In this document: positions 9,070 through 18,119 of the stretch, piece after piece
Position numbering within the stretch: position 1 is the stretch's first letter
How the letters are laid out: the number at the start of each line of letters is the position of its first letter
DNA from: CAVTWH01 sp963738365
GTDB lineage: Bacteria > Actinomycetota > Actinomycetes > Mycobacteriales > Micromonosporaceae
Reading direction: 5' to 3'
NCBI GenBank assembly: GCA_963738365.1
Contig: CAVTWH010000008.1
Span: 248,001 to 312,000 of the forward strand
Length of the DNA: 64,000 nucleotides
The notes under the pieces: model-generated
The model's database searches: none
Told to the model about the DNA's origin: nothing
What the model saw: only the letters and a program-made list of their open reading frames with translations
Made by a program: the position numbers and the translations under genes

Positions 9070-9584
9070 AGCTGGTGATCCTCCCCCCGACGGTGAAGTA
9101 CACGCTGGGCCGCCTCGGGCTGTTCCTGCTGGTGTTCGGGGCGCTGCTGCTGGTGCCGGGGCTGGACCTGTTCCTCAAGGTGATGATCGCCATCCTGGCC
9201 TCGTTCGGCCTGCAGTTCGTGCTGCTGCGCCGCTGGCGCATGGAGATGATCGCCTACATCGACGGCGCCGTGGCCCGCAGCCGCGCCGAAAAGGCGAAGC
9301 TCCGCGAGGCCCTGGCCGGCGAGGATGCCCCGACCGCCGACGCCGCCCCGACCAGCGTGGACAGCACGACCGCCGACGAAGCCCCGGCCGCCGGTGAAGC
9401 CCACGCCGCCGGTGAAGCCGACGCCGCCGGTGAAGCCGACGCCGCCGATCAAGCAGACGCCGGTGGGGATGCCCACGCGGGTCGGGCCGGTGAGGATGGC
9501 GGAGTCGGCGAGGCTGCCCCGGCCGGTGACGGGCGCCGGCAGGGCGGCGGACAGCGCAGGCGACAGGACCGGGCGGGGCGGTAG
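9066..9584 (+). CDS. DUF4229-type membrane protein with Ala/Glu/Asp repeat tail
   Basis: A 172-residue protein with two adjacent transmembrane helices (about 9-30 and 35-52), then a basic stretch RRWRMEMIAY and a soluble tail. This architecture, two helices followed by charged residues, and the position after mqnE fit DUF4229. The tail contains AAGEADAAGEADAAD-like repeats encoded by an 18-bp unit at about 9388-9455. The GTG at 9066 overlaps the preceding stop (GTGA). It is convergent with the ABC-F gene, 3 bp apart. No function is known to me. Confidence 0.72.
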   Translation: MKLVILPPTVKYTLGRLGLFLLVFGALLLVPGLDLFLKVMIAILASFGLQFVLLRRWRMEMIAYIDGAVARSRAEKAKLREALAGEDAPTADAAPTSVDSTTADEAPAAGEAHAAGEADAAGEADAADQADAGGDAHAGRAGEDGGVGEAAPAGDGRRQGGGQRRRQDRAGR

Positions 9585-9587
9585 CGG

Positions 9588-11219
9588 TCAGCCGGTGCGC
9601 ACCCGGCCGTGGTCAACCTCGATCCGCCGGGCGGTACGCACCGCCGCGAGCATCCGTCGGTCGTGGGTGACCAGCAGCAACGTCCCCGGGTAGTCGTCCA
9701 GCGCCGCCTCCAGCTGCTCGATGGCGGGCAGGTCGAGGTGGTTCGTCGGCTCGTCCAGGACCAGCAGGTTGACCCCGCGCCCCTGCAGCAGCGCGAGCGC
9801 CGCCCGGGTCCGCTCGCCCGGCGACAGCGAGGCGGCCGGGCGCAGCACGTGCGCCGCCTGCAGCCCGAACTTGGCCAGCAGGGTACGCACCTCGCCGGGG
9901 GCCAGCGCCGGGGCCGCCGCCTGGAAGGCGTCCACCAGCGGCTGGTCGCCGAGGAAGAGCCCGCGCGCCTGGTCCACTTCGCCGACCACCACGCCCGGCC
10001 CGAGCGCCCCGTGCCCCTCGGCCAGCGGCAGCCGGCCCAGCAGGGCACCGAGCAGGGTGGACTTGCCGGAGCCGTTGGGGCCGGTGATCACGATCCGGTC
10101 CGCCCAGTCGACCTGGAGGTCGACCGGGCCGAGGGTGAAGTCGCCCCGGCGTACCACGGCGCCGCGCAGGCTGGCCACCACGGCGCCGGCCCGGGGCGCG
10201 GCGGCGATGCTCATCCGCAGCTGCCACTCCCTGCGCGGCTCCTCCACCACGTCCAGGCGCTCGATCAGCCGTTCGGTCTGGCGGGCCTTGGCCGCCTGCT
10301 TCTCCGACGTCTCGCCCCGGAAGTTCTTGGCATTCTTGTCGTTGTCGGGCGCCTTGCGGCGGGCGTTGCGGACGCCCTTCTCCATCCAGGCCCGCTGGGT
10401 CCGCGCCCGCTCCTCCAGCTGCGCCCTGGTCTGGGCGTACCCGTCGTAGTCGGCGCGGGCGTGCCGGCGGGCCACTTCGCGCTCCTCCAGGTAGGCCGTG
10501 TACCCGCCGCCGAACTGGTTGACCTGCTGCTGGTGCAGGTCCAGTTCGAGGATCCGGGTCACCGTCCGGGCCAGGAACTCCCGGTCGTGGCTGACCAGTA
10601 CGGTGCCGGCGCGCAGCCCCGCCACGAAGCGCTCCAGCCGGTCCAGCCCGGCCAGGTCCAGGTCGTTGGTCGGCTCGTCGAGCAGGAACAGGTCGTACCG
10701 GCTGAGCAGCAGCGACGCCAGCCCGGCCCGGGCCGCCTGGCCGCCGGAGAGGCCGGTCATCGCGGCGCCCAGGTCGACGCCGAGCCCCAGGTCGGCGGCC
10801 ATCTCCTCGGCGCGTTCGTCCAGGTCGGCGCCGCCCAGGGCCAGCCAGTGCTCCAGCGCCTCGGCGTAGCCGGTGCCGTCGCCGCCGTCGGCCAGTTCGG
10901 CGGTGGCGTCGTCCAGCCGCTGCTGGGCCGCGGCCACGCCGGTACGGCGGTGCAGGAACGCGCGGACCGTCTCGCCGGGGCGCCGGTCGGTCTCCTGCGG
11001 CAGGTACCCCACCGCCGCGCCGGGCGGGTTGAGCTGCACGCTGCCGGCCTCCGGCGGCTGCCCACCGGCGAGGATGCGCAGCAGCGTGGACTTTCCGGCG
11101 CCGTTGACGCCGACCAGGCCGACCACGTCCCCCGGGGCCACCACGAGGTCGAGGTCGGCGAAGAGGTGGCGGTCGCCGTGGCCGGCGGCCAGGCCTTTGA
11201 CGATCATGGTCGCGCTCAT
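9588..11219 (-). CDS. ABC-F family ATPase
   Basis: A 543-residue protein with two fused ABC domains and no membrane segment, the hallmark of ABC-F ribosome-associated ATPases (translation factors or antibiotic-resistance proteins). Domain 1 has GVNGAGKST (residues 38-46), signature LSGGQ and LLDEPTNDLD; domain 2 has GPNGSGKST, the variant signature LSPGE and LVLDEPTNHLD. Between them lies the long charged inter-domain linker (about 240-320, rich in Arg, Lys and Glu) that in this family reaches toward the peptidyl-transferase centre. Start at ATG 11219; an ATG four codons in is an alternative. Housekeeping versus resistance function cannot be decided from sequence. Confidence 0.93.
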   Translation of the reverse strand: MSATMIVKGLAAGHGDRHLFADLDLVVAPGDVVGLVGVNGAGKSTLLRILAGGQPPEAGSVQLNPPGAAVGYLPQETDRRPGETVRAFLHRRTGVAAAQQRLDDATAELADGGDGTGYAEALEHWLALGGADLDERAEEMAADLGLGVDLGAAMTGLSGGQAARAGLASLLLSRYDLFLLDEPTNDLDLAGLDRLERFVAGLRAGTVLVSHDREFLARTVTRILELDLHQQQVNQFGGGYTAYLEEREVARRHARADYDGYAQTRAQLEERARTQRAWMEKGVRNARRKAPDNDKNAKNFRGETSEKQAAKARQTERLIERLDVVEEPRREWQLRMSIAAAPRAGAVVASLRGAVVRRGDFTLGPVDLQVDWADRIVITGPNGSGKSTLLGALLGRLPLAEGHGALGPGVVVGEVDQARGLFLGDQPLVDAFQAAAPALAPGEVRTLLAKFGLQAAHVLRPAASLSPGERTRAALALLQGRGVNLLVLDEPTNHLDLPAIEQLEAALDDYPGTLLLVTHDRRMLAAVRTARRIEVDHGRVRTG

Positions 11220-11280
11220 GAGAGCCCGATGCTATCCGGTGCGCCGGTCGGGGTGAATTTCCTCCCGGTACGCCGACGCG

Positions 11281-11400
11281 TTAGCGTCTGTGCTGACTGC
11301 TCAGCAGCGAAGCCGGTGTGACTCCGGCGCTGTCCCGCAACTGTGATGCCCCGCGTTCCGCACCCGGGGACAAGCCAGGTCGCCTGCTGTGGTGGTCGCG
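11281..11400 (+). promoter_or_regulatory. Cobalamin (B12) riboswitch
   Basis: The leader contains the conserved core in order: AAGCCGGTGTGACTCCGGC, then GCTGTCCCGCAACTGTGATG, then GACAAGCCAGGTCGCCTGC. These correspond to the junction and B12-box-facing strands of cobalamin aptamers. It ends about 100 nt before the btuF-like start, leaving room for an expression platform (the CCGGTACCCCCGGGG-containing stretch at about 11441-11457). It strongly supports assigning the downstream ABC genes to corrinoid uptake rather than iron-siderophore uptake. Confidence 0.93.
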
Positions 11401-11497
11401 AACCGCGCTCTCGAGTGAAGGGCGCCTCGCACGTCGGAGCCGGTACCCCCGGGGTTTCCGTCGGCGAAGCAACCGGACTCGACCGACAGGAGGACCC

Positions 11498-12427
11498 ATG
11501 AGGAACAGACGTGCCCTGCTCGCCCTGCTCGCCGCCGCCGCGCTACCGCTGGCCGGGTGCGGCGGGGACGCCGGTACCACGGCCAAGTCCACGCCCAGCT
11601 CGGCGGCCAGCTTCCCGGTCACGGTGGGCGGCGTGACGCTGGCCAAGCAGCCCACCCACATCGTGTCGCTGTCCCCGACCGGCACCGAGATGCTCTTCGC
11701 GATCGACGCCGGCAGCCAGGTGACCGCCGTGGACGACCAGTCGAACTTCCCGGCCGAGGCGCCGAAGACCGACCTGTCCGGGTACAAGCCGAACGCCGAG
11801 GCGATCGCCGCGAAGAGCCCCGACCTGGTGGTCCTCTCCGACGACTCCAACAAGATCAAGGACCAGCTCACCGCGCTGAAGATCCCGGTGTACGTGGCGC
11901 CCGCCGCGACCACCCTGGACGACAGCTACAAGCAGCTCGCCGACCTGGGTACGCTCACCGGCCACCCGGCCGAGGCGGCCGCCGAGGTGCAGCACATGAA
12001 GGACGACATCACCAAGATCGCCGCCGAGGCGAAGCCCCGGGCCAAGCCGCTGAGCTACTACTACGAACTCAGCCCCGACTTCTACTCGGCCACCTCGAAG
12101 ACCTTCATCGGCTCGGTGATCGCCCAGGCGAAGCTGACCAACATCGCCGACCCCGCCGACGCCGACGGCAAGGCCGGCGGCTACCCGCAGCTGTCCGCCG
12201 AGTCCATCGTGGCGGCCAACCCCGACCTGGTCTTCCTCGGCGACACCAAGTGCTGCAAGGCCAGCCCCGACACGGTGAAGGCCCGGCCCGGCTGGGGCAC
12301 CGTGACCGCGGTCCAGAAGGGACAGGTCGTCAACCTGGACGACGACATCGCCTCCCGCTGGGGACCGCGCGTCGTCGACCTGCTCAAGCAGGTGGTGGAC
12401 GCGGCGAACAAGGTACCGGCGGCGTGA
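11498..12427 (+). CDS. btuF: Cobalamin ABC transporter, substrate-binding lipoprotein
   Basis: A 309-residue periplasmic-binding lipoprotein of the BtuF/FepB fold that captures vitamin B12 outside the membrane and delivers it to BtuCD. The signal peptide ends in the lipobox LAGC with C21 as the lipidated cysteine. Characteristic segments are IVSLSPTGTEMLFAI near the start of the mature domain and SPDLVVLSDDS. A Cys-Cys pair (TKCCKAS) lies in the second lobe. AGGAGG lies 4 nt before the ATG. The upstream riboswitch and the GTGA overlap with btuC fix its role; without the riboswitch a siderophore-binding protein would be an equal option. Confidence 0.92.
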   Translation: MRNRRALLALLAAAALPLAGCGGDAGTTAKSTPSSAASFPVTVGGVTLAKQPTHIVSLSPTGTEMLFAIDAGSQVTAVDDQSNFPAEAPKTDLSGYKPNAEAIAAKSPDLVVLSDDSNKIKDQLTALKIPVYVAPAATTLDDSYKQLADLGTLTGHPAEAAAEVQHMKDDITKIAAEAKPRAKPLSYYYELSPDFYSATSKTFIGSVIAQAKLTNIADPADADGKAGGYPQLSAESIVAANPDLVFLGDTKCCKASPDTVKARPGWGTVTAVQKGQVVNLDDDIASRWGPRVVDLLKQVVDAANKVPAA

Positions 12428-13542
12428 TCGTGCGCCGCGCCCCGGCCGAGCGGCCGACCGCCGCCGTACCCGCCACGGGTCCGGTGGCCGGGGCGCGGCG
12501 CCCGGCGCCGCTACGACCGGCCCGGCTGCGCTGGCGCGCGCTGGTCATCGGCGTGTTGGCGCTGCTGGTGGCGGCCGCTGCCGGACTGGCGCTGGGGCCG
12601 GTCCGGATCAACCCGCTCGGCAGCCTGGCCGCCGCCCTGCACCTGCCGGCCGGGCTGACCCCGACCGAGAACGCCATCGTCACCCAGCTGCGGCTGCCCC
12701 GGGTGGTGCTGGGCGGCCTGGTCGGCGCCACGCTGGCCCTGGCCGGCGGCGCCTACCAGGGCATCTTCCGCAACCCGCTGGCCGACCCGTACCTGCTCGG
12801 GGTGGCGGCCGGGGCCGGGCTGGGCGCCACCCTGGCCACCGCCGTGCAGCACCAGCTGGACGCGCTGGACACCGGGGGCGGCACGCCGCCGCTGGTACCG
12901 CTGTTCGCCTTCGCCGGGGCACTGGTCGCCGTGGTGCTCACCTACCTGCTCGGCGCCGCCGGCAGCCGCTACCGCACCCCGGCCACGCTGCTGCTGGCCG
13001 GCGTCGCGGTGGCCGCCTTCCTCACCGCCGGGCAGACCCTGGTGCAGCAGCGCTCGGTGGACACCATCCGCGAGGTGTACGCCTGGCTGATGGGCCGGCT
13101 GTCCACCGCCGGCTGGCACGACGTGCTGCTGCTGCTGCCGTTCGCGGCGCCGGCCGCCGTGGTGATCGTGGCCGCCGGCCGGCAACTGGACCTGATGAGC
13201 GTGGGTGACGAGGAGGTACGCAGCCTCGGCGGGCACCCGGAGCGCACCCGGTACGTGCTGATCGTCGCCGCCTCGCTGGCCACCGCCGCGGCGGTGGCCG
13301 TCTCCGGGCTGATCGGCTTCGTCGGCATCATCGTCCCGCACACCGTCCGGCTGCTGGCCGGCTCCAGCTACCGGGTGATCCTGCCGCTGTCGGCGCTGTT
13401 CGGCGCCGCCTTCCTGATCCTCGCCGACCTGGCCGCCCGCACCGTGGTGGCGCCCAACGAGGTCCCCATCGGCGTGGTCACCGCGCTGTTCGGCGCGCCG
13501 TTCTTCGTGGTGGTGCTGCGGACCACCCGGCGGGGGCTGTGA
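12424..13542 (+). CDS. btuC: Cobalamin ABC transporter, permease
   Basis: A 372-residue FecCD/BtuC-type permease with about ten hydrophobic segments after a basic, Pro/Ala-rich amino-terminal extension of about 35 residues. Family motifs are LRLPRVVLGGLVGATLALAG and YQGIFRNPLADPYLLG, plus GLIGFVGIIVPHTVRLL, which holds the coupling region near the carboxy end. It forms the dimeric membrane channel with BtuD. The GTG at 12424 overlaps the btuF stop (GTGA); a second GTG lies two codons on. The stop overlaps the btuD start. Confidence 0.93.
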   Translation: MIVRRAPAERPTAAVPATGPVAGARRPAPLRPARLRWRALVIGVLALLVAAAAGLALGPVRINPLGSLAAALHLPAGLTPTENAIVTQLRLPRVVLGGLVGATLALAGGAYQGIFRNPLADPYLLGVAAGAGLGATLATAVQHQLDALDTGGGTPPLVPLFAFAGALVAVVLTYLLGAAGSRYRTPATLLLAGVAVAAFLTAGQTLVQQRSVDTIREVYAWLMGRLSTAGWHDVLLLLPFAAPAAVVIVAAGRQLDLMSVGDEEVRSLGGHPERTRYVLIVAASLATAAAVAVSGLIGFVGIIVPHTVRLLAGSSYRVILPLSALFGAAFLILADLAARTVVAPNEVPIGVVTALFGAPFFVVVLRTTRRGL

Positions 13543-14321
13543 TGGGCGCGGCGGTCCAGATCCAGGGCCTGGCCGTGTCGCTGGACGGCACCCCGGTGCT
13601 GCACGGCATCGACCTCGACGTCGGGCAGGGCGAATGGGTGACCGTGATCGGCCCCAACGGCGCGGGCAAGTCGACGCTGCTGCGGGCGGTCGGCGGGCTG
13701 GTCCCGTTCACCGGCCGGGTCGACGTCTTCGGCGCCCCGCTGGCCGGCCTGCCGCGCCGCCAGCGGGCCCGCCTGGTGGCCACCGTCCCGCAGAACCCGG
13801 TGGTACCCCCGGGCATCCCCGTACTCGACTACGTGCTGCTCGGGCGCACCCCCTACCTGCCGCCGCTGGGCCGGGAGTCGGCCGCCGACCTGGTTGCCGT
13901 GCAGGACGTGCTGGAGCGCCTCGATCTCGGGCGGCTGGCCGCCCGGCGGCTGGAGTCGCTGTCCGGCGGCGAACGCCAGCGCGCCTTCCTGGCCCGCGCG
14001 CTGGCCCAGGGCGCCACCCTGCTGCTGCTCGACGAGCCGACCACCGCCCTGGACATCGGCCACCAGCAGGATGTCCTGGAACTGGTCGACCAGCTGCGCC
14101 GCGATTCCGGGCTGACCGTCCTGGCCACCATGCACGAACTCTCCATCGCCGGCGAGTACGCCGACCGTCTGCTGCTGCTGTCCGCCGGCCGGACCGTCGC
14201 GCTCGGTACCCCCCGCCAGGTGCTCACCGAGGAGTTGCTGGCCGAGCACTACCGGGCCCGGGTCACCGTGGTCGAAGGCGCCCACGGCCCCCTGGTGGTA
14301 CCGGTCCGCGCCCGCCGCTGA
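13542..14321 (+). CDS. btuD: Cobalamin ABC transporter, ATPase
   Basis: A 259-residue ABC ATPase powering B12 import. Motifs: GPNGAGKST (Walker A), VPQNP (Q-loop region), LSGGERQRAFLARAL (signature), LLLLDEPTTALD (Walker B and D-loop) and TMHE (H-loop). The ATG overlaps the btuC stop as TGATG; a GTG one codon upstream is equally possible. It ends 8 bp from the convergent helicase gene. Confidence 0.94.
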   Translation: MGAAVQIQGLAVSLDGTPVLHGIDLDVGQGEWVTVIGPNGAGKSTLLRAVGGLVPFTGRVDVFGAPLAGLPRRQRARLVATVPQNPVVPPGIPVLDYVLLGRTPYLPPLGRESAADLVAVQDVLERLDLGRLAARRLESLSGGERQRAFLARALAQGATLLLLDEPTTALDIGHQQDVLELVDQLRRDSGLTVLATMHELSIAGEYADRLLLLSAGRTVALGTPRQVLTEELLAEHYRARVTVVEGAHGPLVVPVRARR

Positions 14322-14329
14322 GCGGCCGG

Positions 14330-16474
14330 TCAGGCGCGGAGTGCGGGCGGCAGCGGCTCGGTGTGCAGCACGTCGAGGCGGGACACGGCCCGGGTGAGGA
14401 CCACGTAGAGCCGGTGCAGGCCGCGCTCCTCGGCGGCCACGATCCGGGCCGGCTCGGCGACGATGACGTGGTCGTACTCCAGCCCCTTGGCCAGCGACGC
14501 GGGCAGCACCGTGACCCGGGCGTCGGCGTCGGCGTCGCCGGTGGCCACCCCCGCGGCGGCCAGCGCGGCGGCGAACGCGGGAAGCTGCGCGTCGGCACCG
14601 ATCACGCCGATCGACCCCTCCCGTTCCAGCGCCGCGTGTACGGCGCTGACCAGCGCCGTTGCCAGGTCGTCCACCCGGGTCAGGCGCAGCCAGCCGTCGG
14701 AGCGCAGCGACCGGGCCGGTGGTACGTCCACCCCGAGCGCCGGCAGCAGCCGGTTGGCCAGCTCCACCACCGCACCGGGCACCCGGAAACCGATGGTCAG
14801 CGGTACCACCGGGGCGTCCGGCTTGCCCAGGTGCGCCAGTGACGTGGCCCAGTCGCGGGCGGCCCACGGCGCGGTCCCCTGGGCCAGGTCGCCGAGCAGG
14901 GTCACCGAGCCGTGCTCGATGCGCCGGGCGATGGCCCGGCACTGCATCGGGGAGAGGTCCTGCGCCTCGTCCACGACGATGTGCCCGAAGCTGGTCTCCC
15001 GCTCGATCAGCCCGGCCGCCTCGTCGACCAGCAGCGCGTCGGCCGCGCTCCACCGGGTGGCCTTCGCGCTGCGCGCCGGTTTGGCCCAGCGCAGCAGCGC
15101 CTGTTCCGCGTCGCTGAGCACCCCGTCGGCCGCCACCGCGAGCAGGTCACGCGGCGCCGGGCCGAGGTCCTGCCCGCCCGGCGGCGTGCCGATGGCGGCG
15201 CTGTCGTGCGGCACGGCGGCGTTGGGCGCGGGGGCGCCGGACAGCAGTGCGAAGACCAGGCCGTCCGGGGTGACGGCCGGCCAGTGGGCGTCGAGGAATT
15301 CGCGGACCGGGGCGCCGCGGGCCATCCTGCGCAGCCACGTCTCGCCCGGCGAATCGCCGCGCGCCTCGACCTGCCGTTGCAGCAGGGTGACCACCCGGGC
15401 GCGGACCCGTTCCCGGCCGGTGGCGTAGGGCAGCTCCTCGCGGCGCGCGTCGTCCACCACCCGGCGCAGCGCCTCGGCGCTGATCCGCCAGCGGTACGAC
15501 TCGTCCTTGACGGTCATCGGCTCGGTCGGGCGGCGCAGCTGGGCGTAGAGCGCCCGGCGCAGCACCCGGGCCATCCGGGCGTCGTGCTTGACGGCGGCCA
15601 CCGGCACCGGCTCGGTGCCGCGTACCGGCACCCGGGTGGTGAGCTGCTCGACGGTGGACTGGGCCACCTCGACCTCGCCGAGGGCCGGCAGTACCGAGGC
15701 GATGTAGTGCAGGAACGCCGTGTTCGGACCGAGGATCAGCACGCCCGACCGGCGCAGCCGGTCCCGGTGCAGGTAGAGCAGGTACGCCGCGCGGTGCAGC
15801 CCGACCGCCGTCTTCCCGGTGCCGGGCGCGCCCTGCACGCAGATCGACTCGTCGAGCGCGGCGCGGACCAGTTCGTCCTGTTCGGGTTGGATGGTGGCGA
15901 CGATGTCGCGCATCGGGCCGACGCGCGGGCGTTCGATCTCGGCGGTCAGGATGCGGCTGGTGGTGCCCAGCTCCTCGCCCTTGTCCAGGTGTTCGTCCTC
16001 GAAGCTGGTCAGGGTGCCGCCGGCGAAGCCGAACCGGCGTCGGGTCGCCACCCCCTGCGGTTCTTTGGCGCTGGCTCGGTAGAAGGCTCGGGACAGCGGA
16101 GCCCGCCAGTCGAGGACGAGTGGTTCGCCGCGGTCGTCGGTGACGTGCCGGCGGCCGACGTAGTGGGTGGAGGCGACGTCGTCGTCGGTGTCGGCGATCA
16201 GGATCGGCGCGTCGGCCGCGGCGGCGGCCAGGGCCAGCCCGTGGGCGGCGAAGTCGAGCTTGCCGAAGAACAGTGGCACGTCGGGGTTGTCGGCGAGTTC
16301 GGCGACCCGGCGGGCGAGCGCCCGGCCCAGGCTCTCCGCGCCGAACGGGTCGCCGGAGACGTTCGCGCCGGTGGCGTAGAGCGCCTCGGCGCGTAGCCGC
16401 ATCCGGTGCAGCGCGGCCCGGGACTCGGCGAGATGGGCGCGTTCGGTGGCCAGGTCGTCGTCGGGCACGGTCAT
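14330..16474 (-). CDS. HelD-like superfamily 1 (UvrD/Rep-type) ATPase
   Basis: A 714-residue SF1 helicase-like protein resembling actinobacterial HelD, which dissociates stalled RNA polymerase from DNA using ATP. The start has the charged helical arm (DDLATERAHLAESRAALHRM) expected of HelD. Walker A is GAPGTGKTA in the first third, Walker B is VVDEAQDLSPMQ, and carboxy motifs include KGLEYDHVIV and RLYVVLTRA. The ATG at 16474 is preferred over an upstream in-frame ATG at 16612 because the extra 46 residues are low-complexity and GGAAGG lies about 9 nt upstream of 16474. A DNA helicase of the UvrD class is the alternative, but the long arm and insert favour HelD. Confidence 0.85.
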   Translation of the reverse strand: MTVPDDDLATERAHLAESRAALHRMRLRAEALYATGANVSGDPFGAESLGRALARRVAELADNPDVPLFFGKLDFAAHGLALAAAAADAPILIADTDDDVASTHYVGRRHVTDDRGEPLVLDWRAPLSRAFYRASAKEPQGVATRRRFGFAGGTLTSFEDEHLDKGEELGTTSRILTAEIERPRVGPMRDIVATIQPEQDELVRAALDESICVQGAPGTGKTAVGLHRAAYLLYLHRDRLRRSGVLILGPNTAFLHYIASVLPALGEVEVAQSTVEQLTTRVPVRGTEPVPVAAVKHDARMARVLRRALYAQLRRPTEPMTVKDESYRWRISAEALRRVVDDARREELPYATGRERVRARVVTLLQRQVEARGDSPGETWLRRMARGAPVREFLDAHWPAVTPDGLVFALLSGAPAPNAAVPHDSAAIGTPPGGQDLGPAPRDLLAVAADGVLSDAEQALLRWAKPARSAKATRWSAADALLVDEAAGLIERETSFGHIVVDEAQDLSPMQCRAIARRIEHGSVTLLGDLAQGTAPWAARDWATSLAHLGKPDAPVVPLTIGFRVPGAVVELANRLLPALGVDVPPARSLRSDGWLRLTRVDDLATALVSAVHAALEREGSIGVIGADAQLPAFAAALAAAGVATGDADADARVTVLPASLAKGLEYDHVIVAEPARIVAAEERGLHRLYVVLTRAVSRLDVLHTEPLPPALRA

Positions 16475-16678
16475 CGGGCCGCCTTCCTGGAGTACGGATG
16501 CAAGCGGGCCGCCCGGCGCTCCGCCCACGTTGGGGGCGGTACCGGCTGTGCCATCGGGCGCCTGACCAGGCGCTGGGAGAGTGGCGGCCATCTCGGCCGC
16601 AAGGCCCGACAAGGCTACTTGGTCAGGCGGGTGGGGGACACCCGGTTTCTCGAGTGTGTCCGGGCTCCACGAGCACGA

Positions 16679-18064
16679 TTAGGTGGTGGTCAGGATGTCG
16701 GCGGGCGTGAAGGTACGGACTTCGGGGTGGTCGGCCAGTGCCCCCCCGGCGTCGCCGCGAGACCAGAACGCGAAGATGAGTCCGGCCTGGCCCGGTGGGG
16801 GAAGGTGGACAGCCCGTCGCTGCAGGTCCGTCAGGTCGCGTTGGGTGAGGGGTTTGGCCTGCCAGCGGCATTCGCCGACGAGCACCGGATGTTCGCCGGA
16901 CAGACCGACCGCGTCAATCTCGACGGTTTCGTCCTTCCACCAGCGGCCCACAACTGTGTCGCTCGGCAGCGTGCCATCTGTCACCAGTCGCTTGACGTGA
17001 TCACGGGCTGCTTCCTCGAACACCCGGGCGAGGTGTGTCTGCCACCGCCCCCAGGTGCGCTGCTGTACCGCCGGGCCCTGGCCGCCCTCGATCAAGTCGG
17101 CGTCGTCACGCAGCACCCCGAACCAGTATGCGAGGTAGTCGTCGGCGATCTCGTAGAGCGGATCGGCGGAACCTCCGCTGCCGATGGCGCGGACCGATCG
17201 TACGTAGCCGGCGCGGCGCAGCCGGTCAAGGGTGTAGTCGATGCGCTGCTGTGCCCGTCCGGCGATCTTCGACCGTCGCCGCGCGCCGCCGGCCATGGCT
17301 GTGAGTACTCGTTCGTAGCCACCGCGCCAGTCCAGATCTTCGGAAAGGATGTCCGGCGCGTCGCGCAGGAGCAGCCCGCCGGGGGTGAAGGCCAGATCCA
17401 GGAGGTTTTCTTCGATGGATCGCTGCGTCGACCATCGGCGCAGGTGTAGCGGGTAGCCGCCACAGGCCGCGTACGCCTGGATGAAGTCCGCCGGCGACAT
17501 GTCCGGCTGGAACGCCCGCGCGTCGATGAGGGGGAACGGGTCCATCCGTCGCTCGATGCCGGCGCGGCGGTGTAGGCCACCCTGGGGACCCAGCATCTGC
17601 TCCATGACCGCGACCGCGGAGCCGGTGAGTACCAGCATGAGTCGCTGGCTGCGGACGTGGTTCTCCCACACAGCGGAAACGGTGTCGGCGAAGTCGGCGT
17701 GTCCCGCGGTGAGGCGGGGAGCCTCGTCGAGCACCACCAGCAACGGCTCGGCGCGGGCTAGGCCAGCCACGAAACGCAGCGCTGCCTCCCAGGTCGGAAA
17801 GGTCTCCGGCGCCAGGTCTGTGACCTCTTCGCCGAGCTGCTCCCGGACGGCCTCGGCGAACCGGCGAAGCTGTCTGTCGTCGGTGTCCTGGCGAGCCGCA
17901 GTGAAGTAGACCGAGCGCTTGCCTTGCGCGAAGTGGGTCAGAAGGTATGTCTTGCCGACTCGGCGACGGCCCCAGACGACTGCCAACTCGGCATGACCAG
18001 CAAGAGCGCGCTCCCAGCCCGCATGAAGCTCTGCCAGTTCAGCCCTTCGCCCGATGACGGTCAC
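16679..18064 (-). CDS. AAA-type ATPase fused to DUF234-like nuclease domain
   Basis: A 461-residue protein of the archaeal-type ATPase_2/DUF234 class. Walker A is GRRRVGKT (32-39) and Walker B is LVVLDEAPRL (D113-E114), with a sensor-like MLVLTGSAVAVMEQM after it. The middle has winged-helix character (RRSKIAGRAQQRIDYTLDRLRRAGYV). The last 80 residues resemble a PD-(D/E)xK nuclease: E382-x-D384 and E398-C-R400-W, with Arg where Lys is usual, so cleavage activity is uncertain. The start is a GTG without a Shine-Dalgarno, directly after nested palindromes, suggesting a leaderless autoregulated gene. Function is unknown; such genes are common in accessory DNA and sometimes proposed as mobile or defence elements. 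Confidence 0.82.
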   Translation of the reverse strand: MTVIGRRAELAELHAGWERALAGHAELAVVWGRRRVGKTYLLTHFAQGKRSVYFTAARQDTDDRQLRRFAEAVREQLGEEVTDLAPETFPTWEAALRFVAGLARAEPLLVVLDEAPRLTAGHADFADTVSAVWENHVRSQRLMLVLTGSAVAVMEQMLGPQGGLHRRAGIERRMDPFPLIDARAFQPDMSPADFIQAYAACGGYPLHLRRWSTQRSIEENLLDLAFTPGGLLLRDAPDILSEDLDWRGGYERVLTAMAGGARRRSKIAGRAQQRIDYTLDRLRRAGYVRSVRAIGSGGSADPLYEIADDYLAYWFGVLRDDADLIEGGQGPAVQQRTWGRWQTHLARVFEEAARDHVKRLVTDGTLPSDTVVGRWWKDETVEIDAVGLSGEHPVLVGECRWQAKPLTQRDLTDLQRRAVHLPPPGQAGLIFAFWSRGDAGGALADHPEVRTFTPADILTTT

Positions 18065-18072
18065 GGCGACAC

Positions 18073-18108
18073 TGTACTACAAGCAGCCCGTAGTACAAAC
18101 TGTTTGTA
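18073..18108. promoter_or_regulatory. Nested palindromic operator-like sites
   Basis: Two overlapping dyads sit 9-44 nt before the ATPase GTG. One is TGTACTAC (18073-18080) with GTAGTACA (18090-18097), eight perfect pairs around a 9-nt spacer. The other is TACAAAC-T-GTTTGTA (18094-18108), seven perfect pairs around one base. The area is markedly AT-rich for this genome and would overlap the promoter and start of a leaderless gene, so binding there should block transcription. No cognate regulator is adjacent; autoregulation is possible. Confidence 0.55.
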
Positions 18109-18119
18109 GCACTGGGCGT

